The notes under the pieces are model-generated. The model was not told the origin of the DNA. It did no database searches and saw nothing but the letters and a program-made list of their open reading frames with translations. Both the position numbers and the translations under genes were made by a program. A stretch of 64,000 nucleotides of DNA from an uncultured Porphyromonadaceae bacterium (GTDB lineage Bacteria > Bacteroidota > Bacteroidia > Bacteroidales > Muribaculaceae). Position 1 is the stretch's first letter, and every line of letters starts with the position of its first letter. Positions 35,790 through 43,696 of the stretch are shown one piece after another. The stretch lies in NCBI GenBank assembly GCA_900550395.1, contig URSD01000003.1, forward strand, positions 1-64,000, written 5' to 3'.

Positions 35790-38162
35790 ATGCTGAAATT
35801 CTTCACATCAGACCTGAGACGGAACCTGACAAAGATATTCTGTCTCACCATAGGACTTGCCATCGGCCTGCTGCTGGTTGCCAAGGCGTTTGTCGAGCAG
35901 TCGTTCGACCACGCCATTCCCGGATACGGGAATGTGTATCTGGTTACGGAGAGCGTGACCCGCAATGGAGAATTCTCGGAGTATCTGAGCACGCCCGGAG
36001 CGATAGCCCCGGGATTGAAGCGATATGTGCCTCAGGTGGAAAAGGCCACACGCGTCTCCACATTGTTCGGCTCGTTAAGTGTCAGGACGCAGGACGGCAA
36101 ACTGGTGGAAGCTGACGGTGTGACTTTGGCCGACAGCTGTCTGTTCGATGTGCTGCGGTGGCCGGTAATCATCGGCAATCCCAAGGAGGCCCTGACCGTA
36201 GAGGATTATTGCATGATACCGCGTTCGCTGGCCGAAAAGCTTGGAGATGACGTGATGGGCATGACGTTGACAAGTCCGGATGTCAGCGACAGCTACAAGG
36301 TTATCGTGGCAGGAGTTTATGAGGATTTCCCCATAAACTCGACATTTCAAAATGTGATATATCTTTCGCTCCCCACTATCGGGAAGTTCAAACGCGACGG
36401 ACGCGACAACTGGGTGGGCAACGACTGTTACCGAAGCTATGTGCGCATGGCTAATGGAACGTCCATGGCTGATGTCACCCCGCATATCCGGCGGATGCTG
36501 AAGGAGAATGTGGACAAGGAAGCTCTTGAGGTATTTAATTTCAATATCGGTCTGAAGCCCTTGACCGAGGTATATGCCTCGCAGGACAGCGTAAAGACGA
36601 TGATATGGGTGCTGAGTCTGCTGGCGTTCATAATACTGGTGAGCGCGTCGCTCAACTATCTGCTGATAGTGATAGGCCAGCTCGGCAAGCGTGGCAAGGA
36701 GATGGCCGTGCGCAAATGTTACGGCACGAGCAACCGCAAGATTTTTCTACGCATCATGGGCGAGTGCGTGTTCTTCCTCGTCGTGTCTATCGTCCTTGCC
36801 GTGCTTATAGTGCTGAGCATGTCGGACCAGTGCGAGATGCTGCTTGGTTATCCGGCGTCGGTGCTGCTCTCAAGCCCCGGTGTCTGGATTGTCGAGACTT
36901 GCGTATGCATGGGGCTGCTGCTGATAACCGGCGTAATACCGGCGTGGATTTATTGCAGGACACCGGTGTCGCATGTGTTTCATCAGAACACACGTAAGCG
37001 CAGGCTCTGGAAACTGGCGTTGCTGTCCGTACAGTTTTTCGCCACCGGGCTGATGTTCTGCCTGCTTGTGCTGGTATACAGACAATATGACATGATGAGC
37101 CATGGCGATATGGGGTATGAGTATGAAAACATCGGGTACCTGAATGTCGGCGCATTGCCCGATAACGAACGGAAAGTGCTGAAAGAGGAATTGTCTCGTC
37201 TGAGTTGCGTGGAGGGAGTGGCTTCGGCTTATCAGAACTTCACGGGCTGGGCCGCCGGAAACAATGTGTGGATCGAAGGGGACCCGAGGCCTGACAATCA
37301 GGTGAACGTGGCCGATATGTATGCGGCCAATGCCAATCTGTTCGATGTGTTGGGAATGGAATTCGTGCAGGGAGAGACATTTCGCGAGGATGCCGACACC
37401 ACTGTTCATCAAGTGATAGTGGAGGAACGTTTCATTGATGTGATGAAGTCGCATTTCGGTCAGAAAGATGACAATCTCATCGGCAAACGGTTCAACATAA
37501 CGGAACATATGGGTCTTGACGGATTTAATGAATTCACGATTGTAGGAGTAATCAGGAACATTCGTCGTGGCGGCTACAACATAGACAGTTCTGACCAGCG
37601 GGCCGGAGTGCTGTTTCCCACCACGAAAGTGTATGATAACCTCTATGTGCGGTTCACCGGCCTGACGCCCGACGCGCTGAAGGAAGCACAGAAAGTAATA
37701 GACGGAAAGTATTCCGACACCATGTATATCACGCCTTATAAGACCATGGTTGAAGCCTGGAACGCGCCGGTGAAGCGATTCGGATTCTCGGTGATGGCGG
37801 CGGGTATCGCCATTCTGCTGATTACCATAATCGGTCTGATAGGCTACACGGCCGACGAGGTGCAGCGACGCGCCAAAGAGATAGCCATCCGGAAGGTGAA
37901 CGGTACGACGGTGGGCAAGATATTGCGCATATTCTGCATCGACATATTGAAGGTGGCCGTGCCGTCACTGTTGGCCGGTGGCATCGCGGCGATGCTGATA
38001 GGCCGCGACTGGTTGTCGCAGTTCACCGACCAGGTGTCGCTGTCGCCATGGAGCATGGTCGTCTGCCTGCTTGTCATCTTAGTGGTGATAATTGCCGTGG
38101 TTTGCCTCAACGCCCTGAGGGTAGCCCGCAGCAACCCCGTCGACTACCTCCGCACCGAATAA
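35790..38162 (+). CDS. FtsX/MacB-type ABC exporter permease (double-length)
   Basis: A 790-residue permease with two MacB_PCD-FtsX units. TM1 is at about 14-34 (IFCLTIGLAIGLLLVAKAF), followed by a periplasmic core domain; the first FtsX block has TMs in MIWVLSLLAFIILVSASLNYLLIV, FFLVVSIVLAVLIVLS and VCMGLLLITGVIPAW. A middle TM (LLSVQFFATGLMFCLLVLVY) starts the second unit, whose FtsX block is MAAGIAILLITIIGLIGYTADE, AVPSLLAGGIAAMLIG and WSMVVCLLVILVVIIAVV. The KEMAVRKCYGTS and KEIAIRKVNGTT motifs are the FtsX coupling signatures. The substrate (drug, lipid or peptide) cannot be told from sequence. Confidence 0.93.
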   Translation: MLKFFTSDLRRNLTKIFCLTIGLAIGLLLVAKAFVEQSFDHAIPGYGNVYLVTESVTRNGEFSEYLSTPGAIAPGLKRYVPQVEKATRVSTLFGSLSVRTQDGKLVEADGVTLADSCLFDVLRWPVIIGNPKEALTVEDYCMIPRSLAEKLGDDVMGMTLTSPDVSDSYKVIVAGVYEDFPINSTFQNVIYLSLPTIGKFKRDGRDNWVGNDCYRSYVRMANGTSMADVTPHIRRMLKENVDKEALEVFNFNIGLKPLTEVYASQDSVKTMIWVLSLLAFIILVSASLNYLLIVIGQLGKRGKEMAVRKCYGTSNRKIFLRIMGECVFFLVVSIVLAVLIVLSMSDQCEMLLGYPASVLLSSPGVWIVETCVCMGLLLITGVIPAWIYCRTPVSHVFHQNTRKRRLWKLALLSVQFFATGLMFCLLVLVYRQYDMMSHGDMGYEYENIGYLNVGALPDNERKVLKEELSRLSCVEGVASAYQNFTGWAAGNNVWIEGDPRPDNQVNVADMYAANANLFDVLGMEFVQGETFREDADTTVHQVIVEERFIDVMKSHFGQKDDNLIGKRFNITEHMGLDGFNEFTIVGVIRNIRRGGYNIDSSDQRAGVLFPTTKVYDNLYVRFTGLTPDALKEAQKVIDGKYSDTMYITPYKTMVEAWNAPVKRFGFSVMAAGIAILLITIIGLIGYTADEVQRRAKEIAIRKVNGTTVGKILRIFCIDILKVAVPSLLAGGIAAMLIGRDWLSQFTDQVSLSPWSMVVCLLVILVVIIAVVCLNALRVARSNPVDYLRTE

Positions 38163-38169
38163 ACTTTCC

Positions 38170-38282
38170 TTTCCAAGCCCTCTTTCAGTCGTATACTCCA
38201 TTTATTGACTCGCGTCAGCCCATAGAGCTATCGGAATGCGCCGGGACTTACACCCGTTAGATTACGCCCATGCCGGGCGAAC
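38170..38282. other. unidentified structured-looking spacer
   Basis: Between the permease and the terminator lies a GC-rich stretch with CGCCGGG (38239-38245) matched by CCCGTT and CCGGGCG (38273-38279), and GGGACTTACACCCG. It looks like a folded or repeated sequence rather than plain spacer. No open frame is convincing. I could not find a second copy in the window. Confidence 0.35.
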
Positions 38283-38319
38283 AAAGAAAAGCCGACCGCG
38301 TCACGGTCGGCTTTTCTTT
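38283..38319. terminator. bidirectional terminator
   Basis: AAAGAAAAGCCGACCG (38283-38298) pairs perfectly with CGGTCGGCTTTTCTTT (38304-38319) across CGTCA. It serves the exporter operon on the plus strand and the LTxxQ protein gene on the minus strand. Confidence 0.93.
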
Positions 38320-38333
38320 GGAGAGAAGAGAAC

Positions 38334-38834
38334 TTATTTCTTCTTGTCAGACTTGCGGACGGGGCGGTCGGCTTTAGCCTTATGGCAGTCTGCCTTGCCG
38401 GCAAAGCGGGCGCCGTCGCCGTGACGGCCGTTCATCTTGTGGCCACGGAATGCCTTCTGACCGTCGGGACGGTTTACGACCATGTTCTCAAGGAACACTA
38501 CGTACTGCTCGGGAGTGAGCACTTCCTTCATCTTGTTGAGATAGTCGCGCTTGCAGTTCTTGCGGTCGGCCTTACGGTTCTCGCGGGCCTCCTTGGCGGC
38601 TTTCTGGCGGTCGGCCTTTATGGCAGCTATCTTAGTCTGCTGGTCGGGGGTAAGGGTGATGCCCTCGAAGAACACAGCGGTGCAGCAGCTGTCGCCACAG
38701 GCCTTGGCAGGAGCGCATGCGGCGCTGCGGGGACAGTCGGCAGCCTTGGTGCATGTTGCGGGAGTCTGCGCGAAAGCGCTTATGCCGAGAGAGGCAACGA
38801 TTGCCAGTGCGATTGCAGAAATTTTCTTGTTCAT
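38334..38834 (-). CDS. cysteine-rich periplasmic protein with LTxxQ motifs (Spy/CpxP-like)
   Basis: A 166-residue exported protein. Residues 1-22 are a signal peptide (KKISAIALAIVASLGISAFA). Next comes a cysteine-rich segment with seven cysteines in about 30 residues (TCTKAADCPRSAACAPAKAC, GDSCC), a possible metal-binding site. The middle has two LTxxQ motifs (LTPDQQTKIAAIKADRQ and LTPEQYVVFLENM), the mark of Spy/CpxP-like periplasmic helical proteins, with basic helices between them. The tail is basic and rich in histidine and lysine. A role in envelope or metal stress is suggested by the family only. No -7 consensus is obvious upstream. Confidence 0.75.
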   Translation of the reverse strand: MNKKISAIALAIVASLGISAFAQTPATCTKAADCPRSAACAPAKACGDSCCTAVFFEGITLTPDQQTKIAAIKADRQKAAKEARENRKADRKNCKRDYLNKMKEVLTPEQYVVFLENMVVNRPDGQKAFRGHKMNGRHGDGARFAGKADCHKAKADRPVRKSDKKK

Positions 38835-38939
38835 GTCTTTAAGTTTTTGGAATGTCTGATTTTTGTTTCGTTCAGTTATAAGACACGCCCGGAAGCAAAA
38901 GGTTTAGAGCCGGTTTTATAAGAATTGTTAAAGGCATAA

Positions 38940-39272
38940 TCACTGTCCACCGCGTGGCAACAGCTCGAAAGAATCCACATAGATGTTTGTAACCGTGCGT
39001 TTTATGGCGTTACGGTCTTCCCAGTATCGCGTGCGAATTTTTCCTTCGAGAAGCAGCCGCGAACCCTTGCGGATATATTTCTCGGCGAACTCGGCGGCCG
39101 AATCCCACATTACTATATTGTGCCATTCAGTACGCTCGGGTATCTGCACGCCCTCGGGGGTGGTGTGGGCCGGTTCGTTGGTTGCCAGGGTAAACTCGGC
39201 CACCAGACGCGTCTGCACGTAACGCATCCTGGGGTCGGAACCGACATTGCCCATAAGTATGGCCTTATTCAT
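38940..39272 (-). CDS. short single-stranded DNA-binding protein (SSB-like)
   Basis: A 110-residue OB-fold protein that matches the SSB family: MNKAILMGNVGSDPRMRYV, VAEFTLATNEPAH, RTEWHNIVMWDSAAEFAEKYIRKGS and LLLEGKIRTRYWED. It stops right after the fold (SFELLPRGGQ) and lacks the glycine-rich linker and acidic DDxPF tip of a housekeeping SSB, so it may be a paralogue that does not recruit partners. An ATG seven codons earlier (39293) overlaps the proC stop and is possible; 39272 gives the family start. It is the last gene of the serB-patatin-proC operon. Confidence 0.85.
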   Translation of the reverse strand: MNKAILMGNVGSDPRMRYVQTRLVAEFTLATNEPAHTTPEGVQIPERTEWHNIVMWDSAAEFAEKYIRKGSRLLLEGKIRTRYWEDRNAIKRTVTNIYVDSFELLPRGGQ

Positions 39273-39289
39273 CTGTATATGTAATTGGT

Positions 39290-40048
39290 TCATGACAGCA
39301 GGCCTGCGGCCACGGCGGCGGAGAAACCGGCGCGTTCCATCGCAAGGAGACCGCGGATGGTGGTGCCTCCGGGAGTCGTCACAGTGTCTATTATGGCTTC
39401 GGGATTGACGCCGGGAGCAGCATCGAGCATTGCGGCGGCTCCGCGCAGCGTCTGCGCGATGTAGGCCGTGGCATCGTCGGGACGCAAGCCCAGAGCCACT
39501 GCGCCCTCGGCAGCCGCGCGGACGTAACGGAGAGCATAAGCGATACCGCACGACGCCACCTGCATGGCTGGCTCGAAAAGGCGCTCCTCCACGATGGCAA
39601 CACGCCCCGTAGCGCCGAGTGCCGACGCAAGACTGCCGGCAGCCTCGGCAGCGGCTTCGTTGTGACATATGAAGCTCATGCCCTGCCCTTCGGCTATCGC
39701 CACATTGGGCATCAGGCGCATGGCGCTCACAGCCCCGTGTGCGGCAAGGGTGTCGAGGGTTATACCAGGCGCAAGCGACACGTAAGCCGCATCGGGAGCC
39801 ACGGCCACGCACTGCTTCAGCACATCGAGAATGAGATAGGGCTTGACAGCCAGAATGACGGTGTCGGCACCGGCGGCACAAGCTGCCGCGGCGTCCGGCG
39901 CCACTTCCATGCCCGGACACTCAGCCGCCAGGCCTTCGGCCTTCGCGCGGGTGCGGTTTGCCACGACCACGGCTATGCCGGCTCTATGCAGTGCACGGGC
40001 TATGGGAGCGCCCATATGACCTATGCCTATTACTGCTATTTTCTTCAT
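39290..40048 (-). CDS. proC: pyrroline-5-carboxylate reductase
   Basis: A 252-residue enzyme that reduces pyrroline-5-carboxylate to proline, the last step of proline synthesis. The N-terminal Rossmann motif is IAVIGIGHMGAPIARAL, with VVVANRTRAKAEGLA next; LAVKPYLILDVL is the usual nicotinamide-site strand. The helical dimerisation domain carries AAAMLDAAPGVNPEAIIDTV and the P5CR signature TPGGTTIRGLLAMERAGF. Start 40048 was chosen for the Rossmann start and gives a 4-base overlap with the patatin gene stop; the open frame upstream is a shadow of that gene. Confidence 0.93.
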   Translation of the reverse strand: MKKIAVIGIGHMGAPIARALHRAGIAVVVANRTRAKAEGLAAECPGMEVAPDAAAACAAGADTVILAVKPYLILDVLKQCVAVAPDAAYVSLAPGITLDTLAAHGAVSAMRLMPNVAIAEGQGMSFICHNEAAAEAAGSLASALGATGRVAIVEERLFEPAMQVASCGIAYALRYVRAAAEGAVALGLRPDDATAYIAQTLRGAAAMLDAAPGVNPEAIIDTVTTPGGTTIRGLLAMERAGFSAAVAAGLLS

Positions 40049-42330
40049 AATTGCAGGAATTTTGGAGCTGTGAGATAAATACCGAAAGAAAGGCCTACGT
40101 TCCAGCCGTCGTGCCGTCCGCCGGCGTAGTTGCACCAGCCGGTGATGCTTGCGAACGGCAACCGGTAGACCACGGCGGCCTCGCCGAAAAACTCGGGATG
40201 ACGCAGCCATCCGCCGTAGTATGCCTCGTACGTGTCGCGGCGCTCGCATATGCGGCGTATCGGGAGAAATCCATAGACACCTACCCTGGCGCTCAGTGCG
40301 TCGTTGTAGCGGTATATCGGAATAAGTCCGGCCGCCACGAAGCTGTTGGCCCGGAACGAGGTGCGGAACGCATCGGCCGCCGATGGTGTCGGTTCGAACG
40401 CCGGCGCGGCCGTGACGGCGGCATTGTAGTTATTGCAAAGCTTGCGTGTGGAGAGCATGGTGTGGCTCTCGATGCCGAGGGAGAAATGTCGTCCCGCTGT
40501 CAGATAATTACGGGTCTTGACCTCGAGCTGCGCCCAGAGTGGCGACGAGAAGTCGGCTCTGAGGCCGGTAAGAGCCGAATACTGGCGGAAAGTTCCGCCG
40601 ACAGCCATTGCACGGGCCGCGATATAACCTCCCTGCACGGGATAGTTCTCGGCATCGAGGGTAGAGCGCCGGAACTCGGCGCCGGCCTGCCACAGCACAT
40701 AGTCGCTGCGGTCGCGCCCGTAGGTATAGTTGCCGAAAACGTTATCGCGGTAGAAATGGTTTATCTGCTTGCCGCCGCCACCGAAAATGTCGAACTCGCC
40801 GGAACGTCCGGCAGCCATGCACAGGCGCAGACGGCCGAAAAACTCTTTCCGTATGACGTAGACCGGCACTCTGTTGTCATAGAACGCGGCGGCCGACTCG
40901 TGGTAGCGTCGGCGGCTGACGACGGCCTCGCCACCCACCGCCATCGGAAGTTTCGACGGCAGATAAATACGTCCGTCGGCCGCGGCGGCCATATAGCTCT
41001 GCCCCAGCCACGCGCCTACCCCGGCATCCATACTGCGGAAGCTCAGCGAAGCCACGCGCGCGCCGAGATACAGGTAGCTGTTGGACGACGAAGTCAGGTA
41101 GCCGCCTACTCCTGCTCTCACGTCGTTGCGGAGCCATGTGCGCGCATGCAGGTCGAAGAGTGCGCCGGGATGCGGTTGCGTGGCCGTCAGCTGTGCGTCG
41201 GCAATGCGGCCGGTGGAGATGGCGCGGTAATAGGCCTCGCGCGCATGTTCGATGTCGAAAGTGTCGCCCGCACCGCTGAAGAGGTAGGCCACATAGCGGT
41301 TCTGCCGCGGAGTGCCGCCCTCGACACTGATGCTGTCGAAGCGCAGATATGGCACGCCGGCGCAGAAACGGTCGCGGCGCGCACGGCGCGCCTGCGGTGT
41401 TGTGCGGGAGTGGATACGGGCGCGAATGCTGTCCATGTGCTCCATGGCGAAGCGGTAGCCGATGTCGCTTATCTCCCGCGCCTTGCCGAAATCGAGCAGA
41501 CCGAAACGGTCGAGGTCGATGCGCAGGCGCACAAGCTCGTCGGCCGGTATCTCGGGATGCTCCGGCGAGGATATGAGCTGGTCGAGCTGGGCCAGTATCG
41601 ACGTCTGCGGTCCCTTGTCGGAACTGCCCACGTTGACTCCTATCATGATGTCAGGCGCGAAATCGGAGCGCATGACGTCGAGGGGGAAATTGTCGTAGAT
41701 GCCGCCGTCGTAGAGCAGACGGCCGTCAATCATGGTGGGCTGGAACACACCCGGAAAGCTCATGGAGGCGCGCACCGACCGGCCGAGGTCGCCGCTGCGC
41801 AGCACCACCTTGCGCTTTGCAGCCGCATCGGAGGCGACACAGCGGAAAGGCACCATAAGTTTGTCGAAATCGGCTTCGCATGCCGCCGTGTACGGCGAGA
41901 ACAGGCGCATGAACTCGAAGTTCATGGGAAGCGGCGAGATAAGGCTGGCCGGGACAGCCGACGCGGAGTCGGTGCGTCCTATATTGAAGTTGAACAACGC
42001 CGGCGACGGCACAGGCTTGTTGAAGTAATAGTCAAGGCGCGGATCAATGGTGCCGGTGCTCCAGAATCCGAACTCGCGCGAGGTGATGAGGTCCATCATC
42101 TGCTCCGGTGTATAGCCCATGGAATAAAGCGCGCCGACGATGGCGCCCATCGACGTGCCGGCCACGAAGTCGATGGGGATGTCGTTCTCCTCCAGGGCTT
42201 TTATAACGCCGATATGGGCTATGCCCTTGGCGCCTCCGCCGCTGAGCACCAGTCCAACGCTCTGCCGCCGGGCGGCGCCGGCAGCCAGCGACAGGACCAT
42301 CAGTACGACAACGAGCAGACGCCGCATCAT
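40045..42330 (-). CDS. patatin-like phospholipase fused to an outer-membrane barrel
   Basis: A 761-residue protein. Residues 1-20 are a signal peptide (RRLLVVVLMVLSLAAGAA). The patatin domain (24-300) has the oxyanion loop LSGGGAKGIAHIG, nucleophile S60 in GTSMG and the catalytic aspartate D207 in YDGGIYDNFPLD. A POTRA-like stretch (about 330-390, LRFDSISVEGGTPRQNRYV) and a C-terminal beta-barrel follow, ending in LSFGIYLTAPKFLQL. This resembles the PlpD-type autotransporters, where the lipase is exposed or released, although here the ending is not a classical FxF. It is expected in the outer membrane. Both gene ends overlap neighbours (ATGA). Confidence 0.88.
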   Translation of the reverse strand: MMRRLLVVVLMVLSLAAGAARRQSVGLVLSGGGAKGIAHIGVIKALEENDIPIDFVAGTSMGAIVGALYSMGYTPEQMMDLITSREFGFWSTGTIDPRLDYYFNKPVPSPALFNFNIGRTDSASAVPASLISPLPMNFEFMRLFSPYTAACEADFDKLMVPFRCVASDAAAKRKVVLRSGDLGRSVRASMSFPGVFQPTMIDGRLLYDGGIYDNFPLDVMRSDFAPDIMIGVNVGSSDKGPQTSILAQLDQLISSPEHPEIPADELVRLRIDLDRFGLLDFGKAREISDIGYRFAMEHMDSIRARIHSRTTPQARRARRDRFCAGVPYLRFDSISVEGGTPRQNRYVAYLFSGAGDTFDIEHAREAYYRAISTGRIADAQLTATQPHPGALFDLHARTWLRNDVRAGVGGYLTSSSNSYLYLGARVASLSFRSMDAGVGAWLGQSYMAAAADGRIYLPSKLPMAVGGEAVVSRRRYHESAAAFYDNRVPVYVIRKEFFGRLRLCMAAGRSGEFDIFGGGGKQINHFYRDNVFGNYTYGRDRSDYVLWQAGAEFRRSTLDAENYPVQGGYIAARAMAVGGTFRQYSALTGLRADFSSPLWAQLEVKTRNYLTAGRHFSLGIESHTMLSTRKLCNNYNAAVTAAPAFEPTPSAADAFRTSFRANSFVAAGLIPIYRYNDALSARVGVYGFLPIRRICERRDTYEAYYGGWLRHPEFFGEAAVVYRLPFASITGWCNYAGGRHDGWNVGLSFGIYLTAPKFLQL

Positions 42331-43547
42331 TGTGTGGAGATAAGCGAGTCCTTGAAGCCGATGAAATAGAGCACGCCGTCGAGGCCTATGGTCGATATGC
42401 TCTGCTTGGCCGTCTGTTTCACCTTCGGTTTGGCGTGGAACGCTATGCCGAGTCCTGCGGTAGAGAGCATGGGCAGGTCGTTGGCGCCGTCGCCCACGGC
42501 AATTGTCTGAGCTATATCAATATTCTCCACCTGAGCGATGATGCGCAGCAACTCGGCCTTGCGCTTGCCGTCGACGATGTCGCCGACGTATCGGCCGGTG
42601 AGCCGTCCGTTTTCGATTTCAAGCTCGTTGGCATATACGTAGTCGATGCCGAATTTCTGCTTGAGATAGTTGCCGAAATAGGTGAATCCGCCCGAGAGGA
42701 TGGCCGTCTTGAAGCCTGCGCGCTTTAGCACCTGCATCATGCGGCCTACGCCTTCGGTGATGGGCAGGTTCTCTGCTATCTCGCGCATCACGCTCTCGTC
42801 GAGACCCTTGAGCAGGGCCACGCGCTCGCGGAAGCTCTCGCAGAAGTCAATCTCGCCGCGCATGGCGCGCTCGGTGATGGCCTTGACCTTGTCGCCCACT
42901 CCGGCGCGCATAGCCAGTTCGTCGATGACCTCCGTCTCAATCAGTGTGGAATCCATATCGAAGCATACCAGACGGCGGCAGCGGCGGAACACATTGTCCT
43001 GCTGGAGGGAGATGTCGAACTCATTCTCACTCGACATCTTCATGAAATGCTCCTGCATGGCCGCCACATCGTGCGGTGTGCCGCGCACGGAGAACTCCAC
43101 GCAGCTCTTGGAAAGAGGCTGCTCGTCGTCGTTCAGCGGCATGCGGCCCGTAAGGCGCTGTATGCCGTCGATGTTCAGTCCCTGCGCGGCGATTTCGGCC
43201 GTCACCAGCGCTATGTGTCTTGCGCTGAGACGTCGTCCCAGGGTGGTGATGATCCAGCGGTTCTTGCCCTGTCGCGCCACCCACTCCTCATATTCGGCCA
43301 CGGTGATGGGCGTGAAGCGAATCTTCACGTTCAGGTCGTAGGCGCGGAACAGCAGGTCCTTCATGATGTCGCCGCTGCGCGCGCTGTCGGTGCGAATGAG
43401 GATGCCCAGCGAGAGGTAGTGATGTATGTCGGCCTGACCGATGTCAAGAATGCGGGCATCGTACTTAGCCAGAATTTCAGTAAGCGCGGAAGTCACGCCC
43501 GGGCGGTCGCTGCCCGAGATGTTTATGAGAATGAGTTCTATATCCAT
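42327..43547 (-). CDS. serB: phosphoserine phosphatase with N-terminal ACT domains
   Basis: A 406-residue enzyme of the HAD superfamily that makes serine from phosphoserine. Two ACT-like domains occupy about 1-175 (LILINISGSDRPGVTSALTE, then WIITTLGRRLSARHIALVTAE), likely sensing serine. The catalytic motif I is D197-x-D199 in LVCFDMDSTLIETEVIDEL. Motif II is in FKTAILSGGFTYFG and motif III in IAVGDGANDLPMLSTAGLGIAFHAKP, both typical of SerB. It is the first gene of a minus-strand operon coupled by 4-base overlaps to the patatin, proC and then ssb genes. Confidence 0.95.
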   Translation of the reverse strand: MDIELILINISGSDRPGVTSALTEILAKYDARILDIGQADIHHYLSLGILIRTDSARSGDIMKDLLFRAYDLNVKIRFTPITVAEYEEWVARQGKNRWIITTLGRRLSARHIALVTAEIAAQGLNIDGIQRLTGRMPLNDDEQPLSKSCVEFSVRGTPHDVAAMQEHFMKMSSENEFDISLQQDNVFRRCRRLVCFDMDSTLIETEVIDELAMRAGVGDKVKAITERAMRGEIDFCESFRERVALLKGLDESVMREIAENLPITEGVGRMMQVLKRAGFKTAILSGGFTYFGNYLKQKFGIDYVYANELEIENGRLTGRYVGDIVDGKRKAELLRIIAQVENIDIAQTIAVGDGANDLPMLSTAGLGIAFHAKPKVKQTAKQSISTIGLDGVLYFIGFKDSLISTQ

Positions 43548-43620
43548 GAGCGTTGGTGTGAGAATGCAAAGTAAGCAAATTTTTCGTTAAACTGCAAACA
43601 CGGTAAGCCTTAAAAAGGCA

Positions 43621-43650
43621 CGCGTCTGATGTTCCCCAACATCAGACGCG
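43621..43650 (-). terminator. terminator of the LruC lipoprotein gene
   Basis: CGCGTCTGATGTT-CCCC-AACATCAGACGCG is a perfect 13-bp stem. On the minus strand it is followed by TGCCTTTTTAAGG. It lies about 45 bases past the stop of the LruC gene and upstream of serB. Confidence 0.8.
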
Positions 43651-43696
43651 CTGAATATTAAATTCTTAATTTAGTGTTTTATCATTATCTTGCAGG

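Noticed and set aside
40051..42369. 772-codon plus-strand frame opposite the patatin gene
   Set aside because: Antisense shadow; the patatin catalytic motifs are on the minus strand and overlaps with neighbours fit that strand.
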